A program made the translations under genes and the position numbers. A stretch of DNA of 64,000 nt from Chelydra serpentina. Lineage: Eukaryota > Chordata > Testudines > Chelydridae. Position 1 is the stretch's first letter. Each line of letters starts with the position of its first letter. Location of the stretch: the NCBI GenBank assembly GCA_037349315.1, contig JBAIAC010000003.1, forward strand, positions 16,958,001-17,022,000, in the 5' to 3' direction. Below the pieces are notes generated by a model, which was not told where the DNA came from, ran no database searches, and saw only the letters and a list, made by a program, of their open reading frames with translations. Positions 19,185 to 31,136 of this stretch are shown here, one piece after another.

Positions 19185-19462
19185 AGTGCTGTGTGTCCTT
19201 GTCCTTCCCTCATCCCCTCCTCCACCACCCATCCTGGTGCTTCCCTTCCTCCTCCACCTATCCCGGGAGACTGTGGCAGTTACCCCCATAGTTCCCCCTC
19301 TTTGTTTTACGAATTAATAAAGAATGCATGATTTTTAAGCAACAATGACTTTATTTCCTCTGCAAGCGGTGACCGAGGGGGGGAGGGCAGGGCGGTTTGG
19401 GTAAAGGGAAGTAGAGTGAATGAAGGGGCGGGGCTTTTCATTACTGGGGAAAAACAGAACTT

Positions 19463-20751
19463 TCACACAGCATCCTGGCCATTCATGAAACTGGTTTTCA
19501 AAGCTTCCCTGATGCACAACGCACCCTGCTGTACTCTTGTAATAGCCCTGGTGTCTGGCTGCACATAACCAGCGGCTAGGCGATTTGCCTCAACCTCCCA
19601 CCCCGCCATAAACGTCTCCCCCTTACTCTCACAGATATTGTGGAGCGCACAGCAAGCAGTAATAATAATGGGAATATTGGTTTCGCTGAGATCTAACCTA
19701 GTCAATAAACTGCGCGAGCGAGCTTTTAAACGCCCAAATGCACATTCCACCACCATTCTGCACTTGCTCAGCCTATAGTTGAAAAGGTCCTGACTACTGT
19801 CCAGGCTACCTGTGTATGGCTTCATGAGCCATGGCATTAAGGGGTAGGCTGGGTCCCCAAGGATAACTATAGGCATCTCAACATCCCCAACGGTTATTTT
19901 CTGGTCTGGGAAGAAAGTCCCTTGCTGCAGCAGCTGAAACAGACCAGAGCTCCTGAAGATGTGAGCGTCATGTACCTTTCCCGGCCATCCCACGTTGATG
20001 TTGGTGAAACGTCCCTTATGATCCACCAGTGCTTGCAGCACTATTGAAAAGTAACCCTTTCGGTTTATGTACTTGCTGGCTTGGTGGTCCGGTGCCAAGA
20101 TAGGGATATGGGTTCCGTCTATCGCCCCTCCACAGTTCGGGAACCCCATTGCTGCAAAGCCATCCAGTATGAGCTGCACATTTCCCAGACCCTTGGTACC
20201 AGCAGCTCGGTGATCGCCCTGGCTACTTGCATCACAACAGCCCCCACTGTAGATTTTCCCACTCCGAATTGATTCGTGACTGACCGGTAGCTGTCTGGCG
20301 TTGCAAGCTTCCACAGGGCTATCGCCAGTCGCTTCTCTACTGTGAGGGCTGCTCTCATCTTGGTGTTCTGGCGCTTCAGGGCAGGGGAAAGCAACTCACA
20401 AAGTTCCATGAAAGTGCCCTTACGCATGCGAAAGTTTCGCAGCCACTGGGATTCATCCCAGACCTGCAGCACTATATGGTCCCACCAGTCTGTGCTTGTT
20501 TCCCGGGCCCAGAATCGGCGTTCCACTGTATCAATAAGCCCCATTACCACCATGATGTCCACCTTGCGGGGGGGCCTTTTTTGAGAGAGGTCTGTGTCCA
20601 TGTCCTCATCACTGTCCTCAGGGCGCTGCTGTCGCCTCCTCGCCTGCTGTAGCTGTAGCAGCTCCTGGTTCTCGTTCTCCATATACTCCTGGACAATGCG
20701 CGTGGTGTTCATAACGGCGATAACAGTTGCGGTGATCTGATCGTGCTCCAT
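19463..20751 (-). pseudogene. HARBI1-type DDE transposase, one frameshift
   Basis: Two overlapping frames cover the gene. The N-terminal frame is 20,119-20,751 (210 residues, with the FRMRKGTFMELCELL and RLAIALWKLATPDSYRSV regions). The C-terminal frame is 19,463 to about 20,200. Catalytic acids are visible in GAIDGTH, in KVHDAHIF and in VECAFGRLKAR, giving an intact DDE triad. The family-like sequence changes frame around 20,175-20,200, so one indel inactivates the copy. HARBI1-type proteins cut and paste the element together with the Myb-like protein. Gene order and orientation match known vertebrate Harbinger elements. Confidence 0.82.
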
Positions 20752-21023
20752 GCTTTCCCTGGTATGCTGTTTGCAGGACAGCAGAGTGGGAGCAGAAGCG
20801 GCGGGTGGATAACAATCGTGTCAGCAATATGGCGCCCGCATGAAAAAAGGCACGAAAGGATTTTTGGCTCCCCCCTCAGTTGCTTTCATGGAGGGAGGGG
20901 GGAGCAAGGGTTAGGCTCATTTCCTTCTAGCAGCAGATGGTACAATATGCCGGGAAGCAAGGGTAGGCGCCTTCCCTTCTAGCTGCAGATGGTTCAATAG
21001 GCTTGATATCCATCATCATCTCC

Positions 21024-21099
21024 TGGCCCCCTCAAGGATTGAACTCGCAACCCCGGGTTTAGCAGGCCAACGCTCAAACCGCTGAGCTATCCCTCTGCC
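21024..21099 (-). repeat. tRNA-like sequence (copy 1)
   Basis: On the minus strand the 76-base unit begins GGCAGAGGGATAGCTCAG and has a B-box-like GGTTGCGAGTTCAATCC. A CTGCTAA loop gives a Ser(GCT)-like anticodon. The anticodon stem pairs poorly, so I treat it as a tRNA-derived repeat rather than a functional gene. Confidence 0.55.
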
Positions 21100-21350
21100 C
21101 ATGTTCCAGGCAGTACTGAATATCCCTTAAACAAAACGTAAAAAAGAGAACAACCAGAGTCACTCTGGTCACTCTCATTTATGTCCAAGCACCCCCAGCC
21201 AGCCACAAGCACACGAATTTCGAGCATATTGTATGATCTGCAGCTGTGTAGTCCCGCGACTATGATCATTTATGGCCTATTGCACCATCTGCAGCTAGAA
21301 GGAAAGGAGCTTATACTGTGTAGTCCCGCGACTACCAGCCTCAGGCAGAA

Positions 21351-21426
21351 TGGCCCCCTCAAGGATTGAACTCGCAACCCCGGGTTTAGCAGGCCAATGC
21401 TCAGAACGCTGAGCTATCCCTCTGCC
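21351..21426 (-). repeat. tRNA-like sequence (copy 2)
   Basis: This is a near-identical copy of the unit 327 bp to the left, same strand and same length (76 bases), differing at a few positions. Both lie inside the Harbinger element. The DNA around them also shares blocks such as GTAGTCCCGCGACTA and TCTAGC.GCAGATGG. Confidence 0.55.
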
Positions 21427-21890
21427 CTTATTATAGTGCGACTGAATCCCCACTAGACCTAATGTCCAGGCGTACGCTGGAGATGTACGGTAATTGTGAG
21501 CTGAGCAGGCTTCCATAGCAAACCCGTAAACCCCGTAAACCCCGGAAAAAAGGCGCGAAAAAGATTGCTTTCACGGAGGGAGGGAGGGACGTTTGATGGC
21601 TTGACGACATGTACCCAGAACCACCAGCGACAATGTTTTCTGCCCCATCAGGCTTTGGGATCGCAACCCAGAATTCCAATGGGTGGCAGAGACTGCAGGA
21701 ACTGTGGGATAGGTACCCGCAATGCAACGCGCCGAAAGTGGGCGCTAGCCCCGCTACTGTGGACACAGTCCGTCGACCTCATGGTCTTAATGCTCTTTAG
21801 TGGGGACACACACAATCGATTCCATAAATTCGGGTTTTAAAATATCGACGTCTATAATTTCAACCTAATTCTGTAGTGTAGACATACCCC

Positions 21891-22012
21891 ACAGTCTCAG
21901 TTCCCCATCTGTACAATGAGGAGAATAGCATGGCCCTGCTTCATCGAGATGTGGGAGGATAAACACATTAATCATTGTGAGCGGCTCAGAGACTGGTGCT
22001 GGAAGACATCAG
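21891..22012 (+). repeat. MIR-like SINE fragment
   Basis: CAGTCTCAGTTCCCCATCTG followed by TACAATGAGGAGAATA and GGGAGGATAAACACATTAAT resembles the MIR core and its downstream segment. Confidence 0.5.
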
Positions 22013-22486
22013 AGCAGATCTCTAGATAGATTCCACTAGCTTCCAAAAAGAGACTAAGAGTTTCCAAAGGACATTGAGGAGAACACTCTTGCTGACCGAC
22101 CCCTCGTTTGCTGGCCTGGTAGCATTATACAATTGCCTTGTCATCAGCACGGTGACTTCGAAACCTTTACTTTCCTGGCTCTTTCCTCCAGCTCCCATGG
22201 TTCACAGCTGCCCTGCAACAGATGAAGTATGATAAAAGAAGGAAGGAGGCTAGTGCCCCATGTCTCAATCCAAAGCTGATTGGCTTTGTCATAAACAGCT
22301 TTTGAAATCTCACACCACAGCTGTGCGGGAGGCAAAGAAGAGGGTTTTTTGGCTCCACCAGAGCATGTGCAAAGCTTCATTCAGTGGCTTTATTTCAGGT
22401 GGTGAACTGCCTGGTTTAGTCACAGCTGCGTTCTTGCTGATGTGAGTGAAATTGCTGGTTACTTTATGGACATAACCAATCTGTGA
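22013..22486. other. No recognised feature
   Basis: Short ORFs only. Composition is ordinary host DNA. Confidence 0.5.
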
Positions 22487-22879
22487 CAGGGTTGGACTCA
22501 CCCTGCGGCGCCTCCTGCTGGTATCTTCTGGGAATTAGCTCACCAGCCTCTGGAGCTCCCTCTGCAGGCCAGGGATCCGGCTTGCCCACTCTCTGGCCCA
22601 CGAGTCCCTCCCCGGACCCAGTGCCTCTTTATCTGGGGTGCTGCCCCCTGGCAGTACCCCACCAGCTTACTCCGAGGGTCTCCCCTCCCTGGGGAACCCC
22701 CAACCCACTATCCCCACCTCGCCTCAGTTGTAGGCTACTGCCAGTCACCAGCTAGCCCCCGCGCCCGGGAGCAGACTGCAGTATAAGCCACTCATCACCG
22801 GCAAGGTTGGGTTGGACCTGCTGCCTCGGCCTACCCGTGGGTTACCCCCTGCAATCCCTGTACCTATTGGGCCTAATAC

Positions 22880-23381
22880 TAGGCCGCAGCCTGGGGCTTT
22901 CCTAGCCGGAGCTCCCCAGCTCCTCAGGCCCTTCCCAGGCCCTGCTCCAATCTAGGCACTTGGTCAGGTCCCTGCAGCCAAGCCCTTCCCTCTCTAAAGA
23001 CAGAGAGAGAGTGTCTCTCCAGGCCCACTGCTCTCTTATAAGGGCCAGCTGGGCCCTGATGAACTGGCCACAGCTGTGGCTGCCTTGCTCATCAGCCCAG
23101 CTCCTATTGGTATTCCCCAGCTGGTGCTAAAAGCTGCTAAAAGCCCCTCCCCCAGCCTAGCGGGAGGGACCACTAGACCCAGGGGCCAAGTAAATCCGGG
23201 GGACAACTAATGAAAAAACAGGGAACAAGTGAGGGTCAAAGGTTCAAAACAAGGAGACCGGATGGGGAGACCGAGCAGAGAACCCCGGACAGCGCCCACT
23301 GCTCCCCAAAGCTGTCGAGGGAGCCAGCGGACGCTGCCCAGTGGAACTCTGCCCGGATCCGTGACACAAGGGAGGATCGGA
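22880..23381 (-). repeat. Direct repeat copy 1: Tx1 ORF2 tail, 3' untranslated region and LTR middle
   Basis: Closely matches 31,137-31,650. Shared landmarks include CACTAGACCCAGGGGCCAAG (23,170) and TAAAGACAGAGAGAGAGTGT (22,997). Confidence 0.85.
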
Positions 23382-26300
23382 AATAGGCCCCACAGTCACA
23401 GAGCTCCCCCTCGTCTAGCATCCTCCTCCTGGTCTTGTAGATGGACACTTTAGCTAGAGCCAGGAGGAGGTTGACGAGGAGGTCTCGCGACTTTGTGGGG
23501 CCACGGACAGGGTGTGCAAACAGGAACAGGTGCGGGGAAAAGTGCAGCCAGAACCTCAGCAAGAGGTTCTGGAGGAGCCGGAATAGGGGCTGCAACCTGG
23601 CGCACTCGAGGTAGGCGTGCGCCAGGTCTTCCCTCACGCCGCAGAAGGGGCAGGTTTCGGGGATTGGGGTGAACCGCGCCAGGTGCACGCCCGTGCTCAT
23701 GGCTCCGTGAAGGAGCCTCCAGCCAATATCCCCGGCGGGCCGTGGAACCAAGGTGGAAGACAGGCTGGCCCACCGGGGCTCCTCACCCTCCGTAGGTGGT
23801 AGATAGTCCCGCCATTTGGTATCAAGGCGGGACGCGAGGGTGAGGAAATGTAACGTGTGAAGCACGAGCGTGCACAGGTGGGCCCTGGGCGCGGTTCGAA
23901 ACTGGACCGGCTGCAGAGCGTGCAGCCGGCTCGGCGCATGGGTGCGGGGGTGCTCGCGGAAACGGAGCCCTAAAAAAATCTCCGGAGGGCCCGGGGTGAG
24001 GGGCGGGCGGGGGGCGCCCTCTCGCAAGGCTCGCCACAGGAAATCGAGAGACCCGGGTAACAGGGCGGCCTTCACCTCCCGGAGTACGCGCCGGGGGGTC
24101 CGAGGGGTGGCGAGCCCCATGCGCCGTGCGAGCGCCCGGGGAGCCACCCAGTCCCCCGTGCCGTAGTCCAGGAGGTCTCCGACCCTGGTGGCGTCTGCCA
24201 GGACCAACCTCCGGCGCACCGAGGGAGACTCCGCCACCTGCACACGTAGGTTGGGATTGTGTAGCAGGGGCTCCGCGAGGAGATCTGCCCCCTCGGTGGC
24301 CACAAAGGACCTGGTCGCTGAAAAAAGCTTCCAGGTGCGGAGGAGGTCCTGGTAGAAGACCGGCAGCTCGGAGAGGTCTCGCGGAAGACCGCTCGGGTGG
24401 AGAAAGAGGAGCTGCCGGTCGTATCGGAGCCCTCGGAGGCGGCGGAGGAAGGCGTGCGCCAACGTGCTCCATGCCGGACTACCTGCACCATAAAGGAGCC
24501 TCTGCAGGGCCTGGAGGCGGAAGACATGGACCTGGCTGCGCAGGCAGACCAGGCCCTGTCCCCCCTCCTCCAGGGGAAGACTCAAGACCCCTGCAGAGAC
24601 CCAGTGCAGCCCCGGCCAGAAAAACTCCAGGGCGAGCCTCTGGAGACTGGCGAGGAACCCCGGGGCCAGGCTCAGGGTGTTGAGTCGGCACCAGAGCATG
24701 GACAGGACTAATTGATTGAGTACCAGTGCCCTCCCTCGGAGGGAGAGGCACTGGAGTAGTCCTGTCCATTTCCGGAGCCGCTCCGACACCCTGCCCTGTA
24801 AATCGTGCCAGTTCTCCGGCAGAGACGGATGCGTGGCGGAAAGGTAAACGCCCAGATAGAGCAGCGGACCCGCGCTCCACCTGATGGCCTGAAGCGCGGG
24901 TGGGAGGGAGCTTGCCCGCCACCCGTCCCCGACCACCAGGCCAGAGCTCTTGACCCAGTTGACCCGGGCGGAGGAGGCCACCGAATACACCGTCTGGCAA
25001 GCCTCCACCCGCACCAAGTCGCCCGGGTCCTGGACCACGAGGAGCACATCGTCGGCGTACGCCGACAGGACCAGCCGCAGCCCCGGTTCACGAAGCACCA
25101 TCCCCGTCAGCCTCCGGCGGAGGAGACAGAGGACGGGCTCGATCGCCAGAGCATACAGCGGACCCGAGAGGGGACACCCCTGCCGCACTCCCCGCCCGAA
25201 GCTGACCGGCTCGGTCAGGGTCCAGTTGAGCCTGACCAGACACTCCGCGGCAGCGTACAGCACCTGGAGAAAGCCCACAAACTGGGGTCCGAAGCCGAAC
25301 GCCCGCAGGGTGCCCAGGAGATACCAGTGGTCCACCCTGTCGAACGCCTTCTCCTGGTCCAGGGACAGGAGGGCGAACGACAGACCATCCCTACGCCCCA
25401 GCTCTAAAAGGTCCCGGACCAGATACAGGTTGTTGAATATGGTCTGGCCCGGGATGGTGTAGGTCTGGTCGGGGTGGACCACGTCCGCCAGCACGGACCC
25501 CAGCTGCAGCGAGATGGCCTTCGCTACGACTTTATAGTCCGTGCTGAGGAGCGAGACGGGACACCAATTCCGTAAGTCGCGGAGGTCCCCCTTTTTCGGC
25601 AATAAGGCAAGCACGGCTCGCCTGCACGAAAAAGGGAGGACCCCGCTTTGCAAGGACTCGGCCCAGACAGCAACAAGGTCCGGGCCGAGGACGTCCCAGA
25701 ACGCGCGGTAGAACTCCACGGTCAGCCCGTCCATGCCCGGGGACTTGTTGGTGGGCATGCGGCGGAGGGCTTCCGAGAACTCGGCTAGAGAGAGAGGCAG
25801 CTCCAGCCGGTCCCGGTCACCCGTGCTGACCGTCGGGAGCTCGGTCCAGAGCACCCGGCAGGCTTCGGCGTCGGTCGGATCCGGGGAGAAGAGACTAGCG
25901 TAGAAGGCCCTGGCCCTTCCCCGCATCTCCTCCGGAACCGTGAGGGGGGTGCCGTCCTCCGCCAAGAGGCAGGTGACGTGCTGTTTAACCCCCCTCCATT
26001 TCTCCAGGGCATAGAAGAAGCGGGAGCCGCGATCCATCTCCCGGAGGAGACGGATGGGGGATCGAACAAAAGCGCCCCGGGCCCGGTGGTCCTCCAGGGT
26101 CCGGAGCTCCTCCCGCTTCCCCCAGTACGCTACGCGGAGGGGTGGATCCTCGGGGCCGGAGGCCAGACGCCTCTCTAGCTCCAAGACCTCCCGCTCCAGC
26201 TGCCCTATCGCCGCATCCCTCCGCCGGCTGGCGCCCCGGGTGTAGTCGCGGCAGAAGAGCCGTGCGCGCACCTTCCCCACATCCCACCATCGCCGTGCCG

Positions 26301-27137
26301 AGGGAAAGGCGCGCCGCTGCTCCCGCCAGGCCAGCCACAACTCCCGGAAGGACGCAACGAAGCCCACGTCCTCCAGCAAACTGTTGTTGAAGTGCCAATA
26401 GGCCGGCCCCGGCCTCTCCGAACAGAGGGAGGCCGTCACGGACACCAAGTGGTGATCCGAGAACGGGGCCGGCCGGACGCCGGAGGCGTGGGCTCGTGCC
26501 AGATGGAAGCGTGAAAAATAGATTCGGTCCAACCGGGAGCGGCACGACCCATCCTCCCCCACCCGGACATAGGTGAAGGTGACAGCATCGTCCGGGTGGT
26601 GGTCGCGCCAGACGTCCACCAGGGAGTGATGGTCTACGATCTCCCTGAGGATGCCTGCGGCTGCCTGGGACGTCTCGAGTCCTGCGCGGTCCCGGTCCTC
26701 GAGGGTGGTGTTGAAATCCCCGCCCAGGACCAGGCACTCGTGAGGATCCAGGGTGCCGAGGAAGGCCGCCGCCTGCCGATAGAAGCACACTCGGTCCGGG
26801 CCCGCATTTGGGGCGTAAACGTTGATCAATTGAGGGTAAGCCCCTCGACGCGGGCCCGGACGTGCAGCAGGCGGCCCGGCACAACCTCGGCTACCCCCAG
26901 CACCTCGGGCCATAGCTCGGGGGAGAACAGGGTAGCCACCCCGGCCGAGCGGGTGCTGAAATAGACCTCGTCCCCCCACTCCAGCCGCCAGCGAGCCTCG
27001 ACGGCTGGAACCGTGTGGGTCTCCTGCAGGAAAATGACAGAGTACCCCCCCTCCCGGAGGAAGGAGAGCACCTGGTTCCTGCGGAGACCCACGCTACAGC
27101 CCCTGGTGTTGAGCGATGCGAAGTTGGTGCCTAGCAT
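23236..27137 (-). pseudogene. Tx1-clade LINE ORF2: APE endonuclease and reverse transcriptase, one frameshift
   Basis: The ATG at 27,137 starts a frame (to 26,826) with NFASLNTRGC, VIFLQETHTV and GVATLFSPE, the first part of an APE-type endonuclease. A frame change around 26,826-26,850 leads to the long frame 23,236-26,979. That frame has LGGDFNTTLEDRDR, SRLDRIYF and FSDHHLVSV (endonuclease), then the reverse transcriptase. RT landmarks are LLPKKGDLRDLRNWCPVSLL, FDRVDHWYL, GVRQGCPLSGPLYAL and the catalytic YADD at about residue 641 of the frame. A C-terminal CPFCGVREDLAHAYLEC element is typical of the group. All catalytic motifs look intact. The ORF copies element RNA into DNA at the target site. 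Confidence 0.85.
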
Positions 27138-29926
27138 TGGGAGGGCTGGGGTGAATCCTCACGGGCAGGGGGATCGACGGCTCCCAGCGGGCCCCGCAAC
27201 AGCCCACGGTCCACCCCAAGGGCGGTCAGGGCGTCGCGGAAGTTGCGGGCTCGCCGGTAGGCCGCGAGGCCCGGCCTCCCGGTCCCCCTCCCCTCCCCTA
27301 AAAGGGCCCTCACGGTCCGGAGGACGAGGTGGAAGTCCCCCCAGCGCTGGAGGGCGAGCTGCACCTTGCTCTTGGAGCCCCTGGTGTCGCGTAGGAAGCG
27401 GCGCAGCTCTTCCTTCAGCGCAGAGGGGGATGCGGCAGCCATTGTGCTGCCGTCCTCCGGCGGGTCCCCTAGAAGGTCCTCGCGGCCTGCGGGGACGGGC
27501 AAGCAAGGGGCGGAGCCCCGGCGCGGTTGCGCCGGGCAACCCTTCCCCATCCCCGGCACAGGAGGGGGCAGCGGGGGGAACAAAGCAGCCCCTAGCACTG
27601 TCGGGAGAGGGGACATGAAAACCGCCCCCTGGGGGTCGTCCGCAGGTAGCGGGAACGAGACGACCCCGGGGGCGGCAGTAACATGGGAGGCAGTGGGGGC
27701 GGGGGCCAAGACAGGGATCGAGGCAAGGGAAGGGGCGGGAGCAGGAATGGGGGCTGCACAGGGAACAGGATCAGGAGAGGGGTCAGGAGCAGGGGAAGGG
27801 GCAGGGGCAGGGACCGAGGCGGGATCGATAACCCCAGCAGCTAGGCCGCCGGGGTGCGGCTCCTCTCGACCAGGGGGTGGGGCCAAGGGGGCAGGGACCG
27901 GAGGGGTGCCCGCACTGACGCCGGGCACGGGAGCGACATCGAGCAGATCCCCCGTAGCCATGGCGCCAGACGCGATGGACATTGCTTCGTAGCCCCCCTC
28001 CAAAGGAGAAACCGCCCGCTCTGGCCAGGTGGTGAAGGGTGCACCCAAATGGTCGGAGCCCGACCGGTCGGCACCGGCCGCCGCCCCTAGGGGCCCGGCG
28101 GCCTCGGGCAAAGCGCCAACCTCGGCCGGGCAAACAGGTAGGTCCAAGGGCGCCCCAAGGACCAGAGCGGGGGTAACGGGTGGGGGCGAGGGGCAGGTAG
28201 AGGGGGACAGATCGAGGCCCACTGGCGGAGGGTCATCCTCCCCCTGGGTGACCGGGGTCAGACCCAGGGCCTCGATCTCATCGAAAATGGAGGTGACGCC
28301 AGTCCCCACGGCCTCGGCAGCCTCCCCGCCAGTCGCGGGGGCCAGAAGCGCACCCACAGCAGCGACGGCGGGGGCGCTGATAGCATAGGGGCCGTGGGAA
28401 CCGATGCAGACACCTCCTCGGGCAGGGAACCAACTGAAGGGACAGGGGCATCACCATCCGCTGCCATGGCTGCAATGGTTAGTGCCCCTGGTGGGGCCCC
28501 GTCCGGGGTCGCGGCAGAAGGTGGAACGACTCTAGCCCCCCGCAGGATCTTCCGGGGGGCCTCCTCTCCCTCCTCATCAGAGGGGAGCGATCGGGCCCGC
28601 AACTTGCGGGCGCCACGCTTCCCCCGGACGAGCGCCCAGCCCTCCGAGGTGGAGGTGGAGGGCCGGTCAACGGGGGCAGGGCCAGGGGGCAAGGGCCCCG
28701 GAGCACGGGGTGGCAAGGGCGGGATGGTGGGAGGAGGGGGGGGGGGGAACTCCCCCCTGGGGCCGTCCCTCTCTCACGGCTGGCAAGGGTGACATCGCTC
28801 TCCCCCTCGTGGGTGGGGGCGCAGCGGCAGCGGTGGTCGGGCCGCCAGGGTCGCCGGCGGTGACACGGCCGGCGCCCTCTCGGGTCCCGGGGGTCCCGGG
28901 CTCCACTCCGAGCCGGGCCAGGGGACAGTCCCTCCGGACATGGCCCGTCGCCCGGCAGAGGAAGCACCAGGCCTCCCCCGTGGAATAGTGGACCCGGTAC
29001 TGGGCCCCCTGGTAGGGAACCAGAAAGGACCCCTCAAGCGCCACCCCACCACGCCCCGCCGGCGGCACTTGGAGCTGGACCTGCCGGCGGAACGACAGAA
29101 TGTGGCGGAGGGCGGGGTCCTTGCAGCCCAGCGAGAGAGGGTTGATGATGGAAATGGGTTTCCCCAGGGCGGAGAGGGCAGGCAAAAGGGCAGCATCGGG
29201 TAGGAAGGGCGGGACGGAGGTCAGCACTAGCCGTACGCCCAGATCCTCCAGGGGTTCGAGGGGGACGTACACGCCCCCCACCGCTAGGCCCTTCTCCACC
29301 GCCTCCTGAGCGGCGGCCTCCGAGGCAAGGAAGAAGACCGCCTTGCCGTACATTTTGGAGGCCACCACGATGGCCGCGGGCCCCACCACCCTCGCCAACG
29401 CCCGCACATAGGTCTCGATGTGGGGCGAAGCAGGCACCAGGAGGCAGCGAACGCCATGCCTCCTGGTGAGCGAGGAGAAGGGGCCCCGGCCGCCAGGGAT
29501 GGTAGCGGAGGCGGCAGGCCGGGCGGATGGAACGGCGGCTCCCGGGGGGGCGGCAGCCACCTGGGCGTACGCTCTGGGGGCCATGGGTGGAGCACCCCCA
29601 GAGCTGGTGGAGGGAACAGCTGGGAGGGACGGGCCCGCAGCCGATGTCGGGGCCGCGGCAGGGAGGGCAGCCCCGCCGGTGGGAGGTTGTGACTTCCGGG
29701 CGGGGCCTTTGCCATTCTTGTTCCCCTGGCCCTTTTTGCCCGTGGAGGGGGCAGCCATGGCAGCGGCGGAACCTGGACCGGTGGGGGCCGAGAGGACAGC
29801 CGCTGGGGCGGGCAGTGGCAAGGGAGGGGTCACGGGAACAGCAGAGGCAGGGATGGGGGCAGGAACGGGGCCCCCCTCCATGGTGGCAAGAGACTGGAGA
29901 AGGCCCCAAGCCGGGGGGGAGGTCAC
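27131..29926 (-). pseudogene. Tx1-clade LINE ORF1: RNA-binding protein with CCHC knuckle, frameshifted
   Basis: The first frame (28,667-29,926) is Ala/Pro-rich at the N-terminus. It then has a folded region (HGVRCLLVPASPHIETYVRA, LGVRLVLTSVPPFLP) and a CCHC zinc knuckle WCFLCRATGHVRRDCP. The frame is lost near a G12 run at 28,736-28,747. The protein-like sequence continues in 28,258-28,716 (GWALVRGKRG, ARSLPSDEEGEEAPRK) and, after another change near 28,260-28,350, in 27,131-28,357 with EELRRFLRDTRGSKSKVQLA near its end. At least two indels therefore break it. Its stop codon lies inside the ORF2 start (ATGCTAG). The protein is expected to coat element RNA. Confidence 0.75.
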
Positions 29927-31110
29927 AGTGGGGAGCCGCTCCTCCCCGCTAAATGATGCGCAGGGGAGGAGGGTCCAATGGGAAGGGCAGGGGTGGGGTG
30001 GGGGAAGGGGCTAACCACTCCTCCCTGGTAAGCAGCAGACAGGGAAGGAGGGCGCCCCTGGGAGGAGGGAGGGAGGGGGGGGAAGGCGACCACTCCTCCC
30101 CGCTAGGCTGTAGGCAGGGGAGGAGGGCGGCAAGCAACGGGGGACGTAGGGGCAAAAGGGGGCGGGGCACACAGGGGCTAGGTAGGGCTACGGCTCCTCC
30201 GGCTGCACTGGGGGAGGGCGGGCTACAACAGCAATTGGGGGGGGTCAGTGAACAGTGACGGGGCAACAGAAAGGGGGGGGGCACAAGCGCTCAAGCAGTG
30301 GGCATGGGTGCCCAGGTAGGGGACTGGGCTCGGGGCGGGAGGGGGGGGGGCAAGGGAGGCTAGGCAATCACACGTGGGAACAACAGGTCTGGGGCGGGGC
30401 AGATAACTAACAAGGACACAAAGTTTGGGGCGGGGCAGGCAACAAACTCAGCAGGACCGGGGCGGGGCATGGAAACCAACAGGAGGGGGAACCCAAACGG
30501 GTCAAGGCAAGCGGTGGGCGGGGCAGGCTGCTGGGGGGGTTGGGGGAGGACAAACTAACACTGGGGGAGGGGGAACACAGCAGGGAGGGCCCCCACCAGC
30601 CAAATGCTGCTGGGGGGGGAAAAAGTCCAAGGCAGGGAGACACAGATGCCCACGAGCACTTGTGCAACAGTCAGGCTTTGGCTGGTCACCGCTTCCACTG
30701 GCCCCAGATGACAAAGGGGCGGGGGGTAGGCAGCCACGTCGAGGGGCGAGGAACGGGTCCAGGTGGTAAACTGGGTGGTGGTGGAGGGGGCGACAGCAAC
30801 GGTGGGGGGGAGCAGATGGGCAAGGGCTCCGCGCCTCTCCCCCTCGCTCCCCACAGCAGCAAAACAGTCACCAGCACCCCAGAGTATAGATGGCAAAAGT
30901 CACTCAGTCTATCGACAAACCCCCTCCACAATGTCCTCAGCAGCAGACCTCCTCTTCCTCCTCGACGAAGGCAGCAGCCCCGGTGCAGCAGAGCAGCGAG
31001 CAGCAGGCAGCCGGCCAGGCAGGAGGGACCTCAGATGGTAGTGGTGGTGGTGGCGGGGTCCTGGCTCCACCTCCCAGAGATTGGGGGGGGGGGGGGAGAG
31101 AGGCTGGCAA
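29927..31110 (-). promoter_or_regulatory. GC-rich 5' untranslated region of the Tx1-clade LINE
   Basis: About 1.2 kb is extremely C/G-rich with long G runs on the plus strand (for example 30,337-30,347 and 31,084-31,095) and no protein-like frame. The internal promoter expected for a LINE would lie here. The many open frames are composition artefacts. Confidence 0.5.
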
Positions 31111-31136
31111 GGCCCCCCCCTCACTCAGCAGCAGGG

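Larger units (their letters stand above)
16889..21890. mobile_element. Harbinger (PIF) DNA transposon, about 5 kb, nearly complete
   Basis: The ends share CTACACTA: left GCCCTGGTCTACACTA, right (minus strand) GGGGTATGTCTACACTA; similarity continues inward (GGT.GAA.TTA). Inside are the two hallmark Harbinger genes in convergent orientation: a Myb/SANT-like gene on the plus strand and a HARBI1-type transposase on the minus strand. About 1.1 kb between the transposase and the right end holds two tRNA-like copies. The short target duplication could not be defined with confidence. Confidence 0.8.
23185..31110 (-). mobile_element. Tx1-clade non-LTR retrotransposon (LINE), nearly full length
   Basis: Both ORFs typical of Tx1/L1-group elements are present on the minus strand: a CCHC-containing ORF1 and an endonuclease/reverse transcriptase ORF2, preceded by about 1.2 kb of GC-rich 5' untranslated sequence. 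GC content is far above the flanks. Boundaries are approximate because the 3' end merges into LTR-like sequence. Confidence 0.75.

Noticed and set aside
21024..21426. Two functional tRNA-Ser genes
   Set aside because: The anticodon stem pairs poorly and the units lie inside a transposon in a duplicated context, so they were called tRNA-like repeats.
23822..28388. Many long open frames on both strands across the Tx1 element
   Set aside because: They are shadows of the GC-rich ORF1/ORF2 frames with low-complexity Pro/Arg/Gly products. Only the frames with endonuclease, reverse transcriptase or CCHC motifs were kept.
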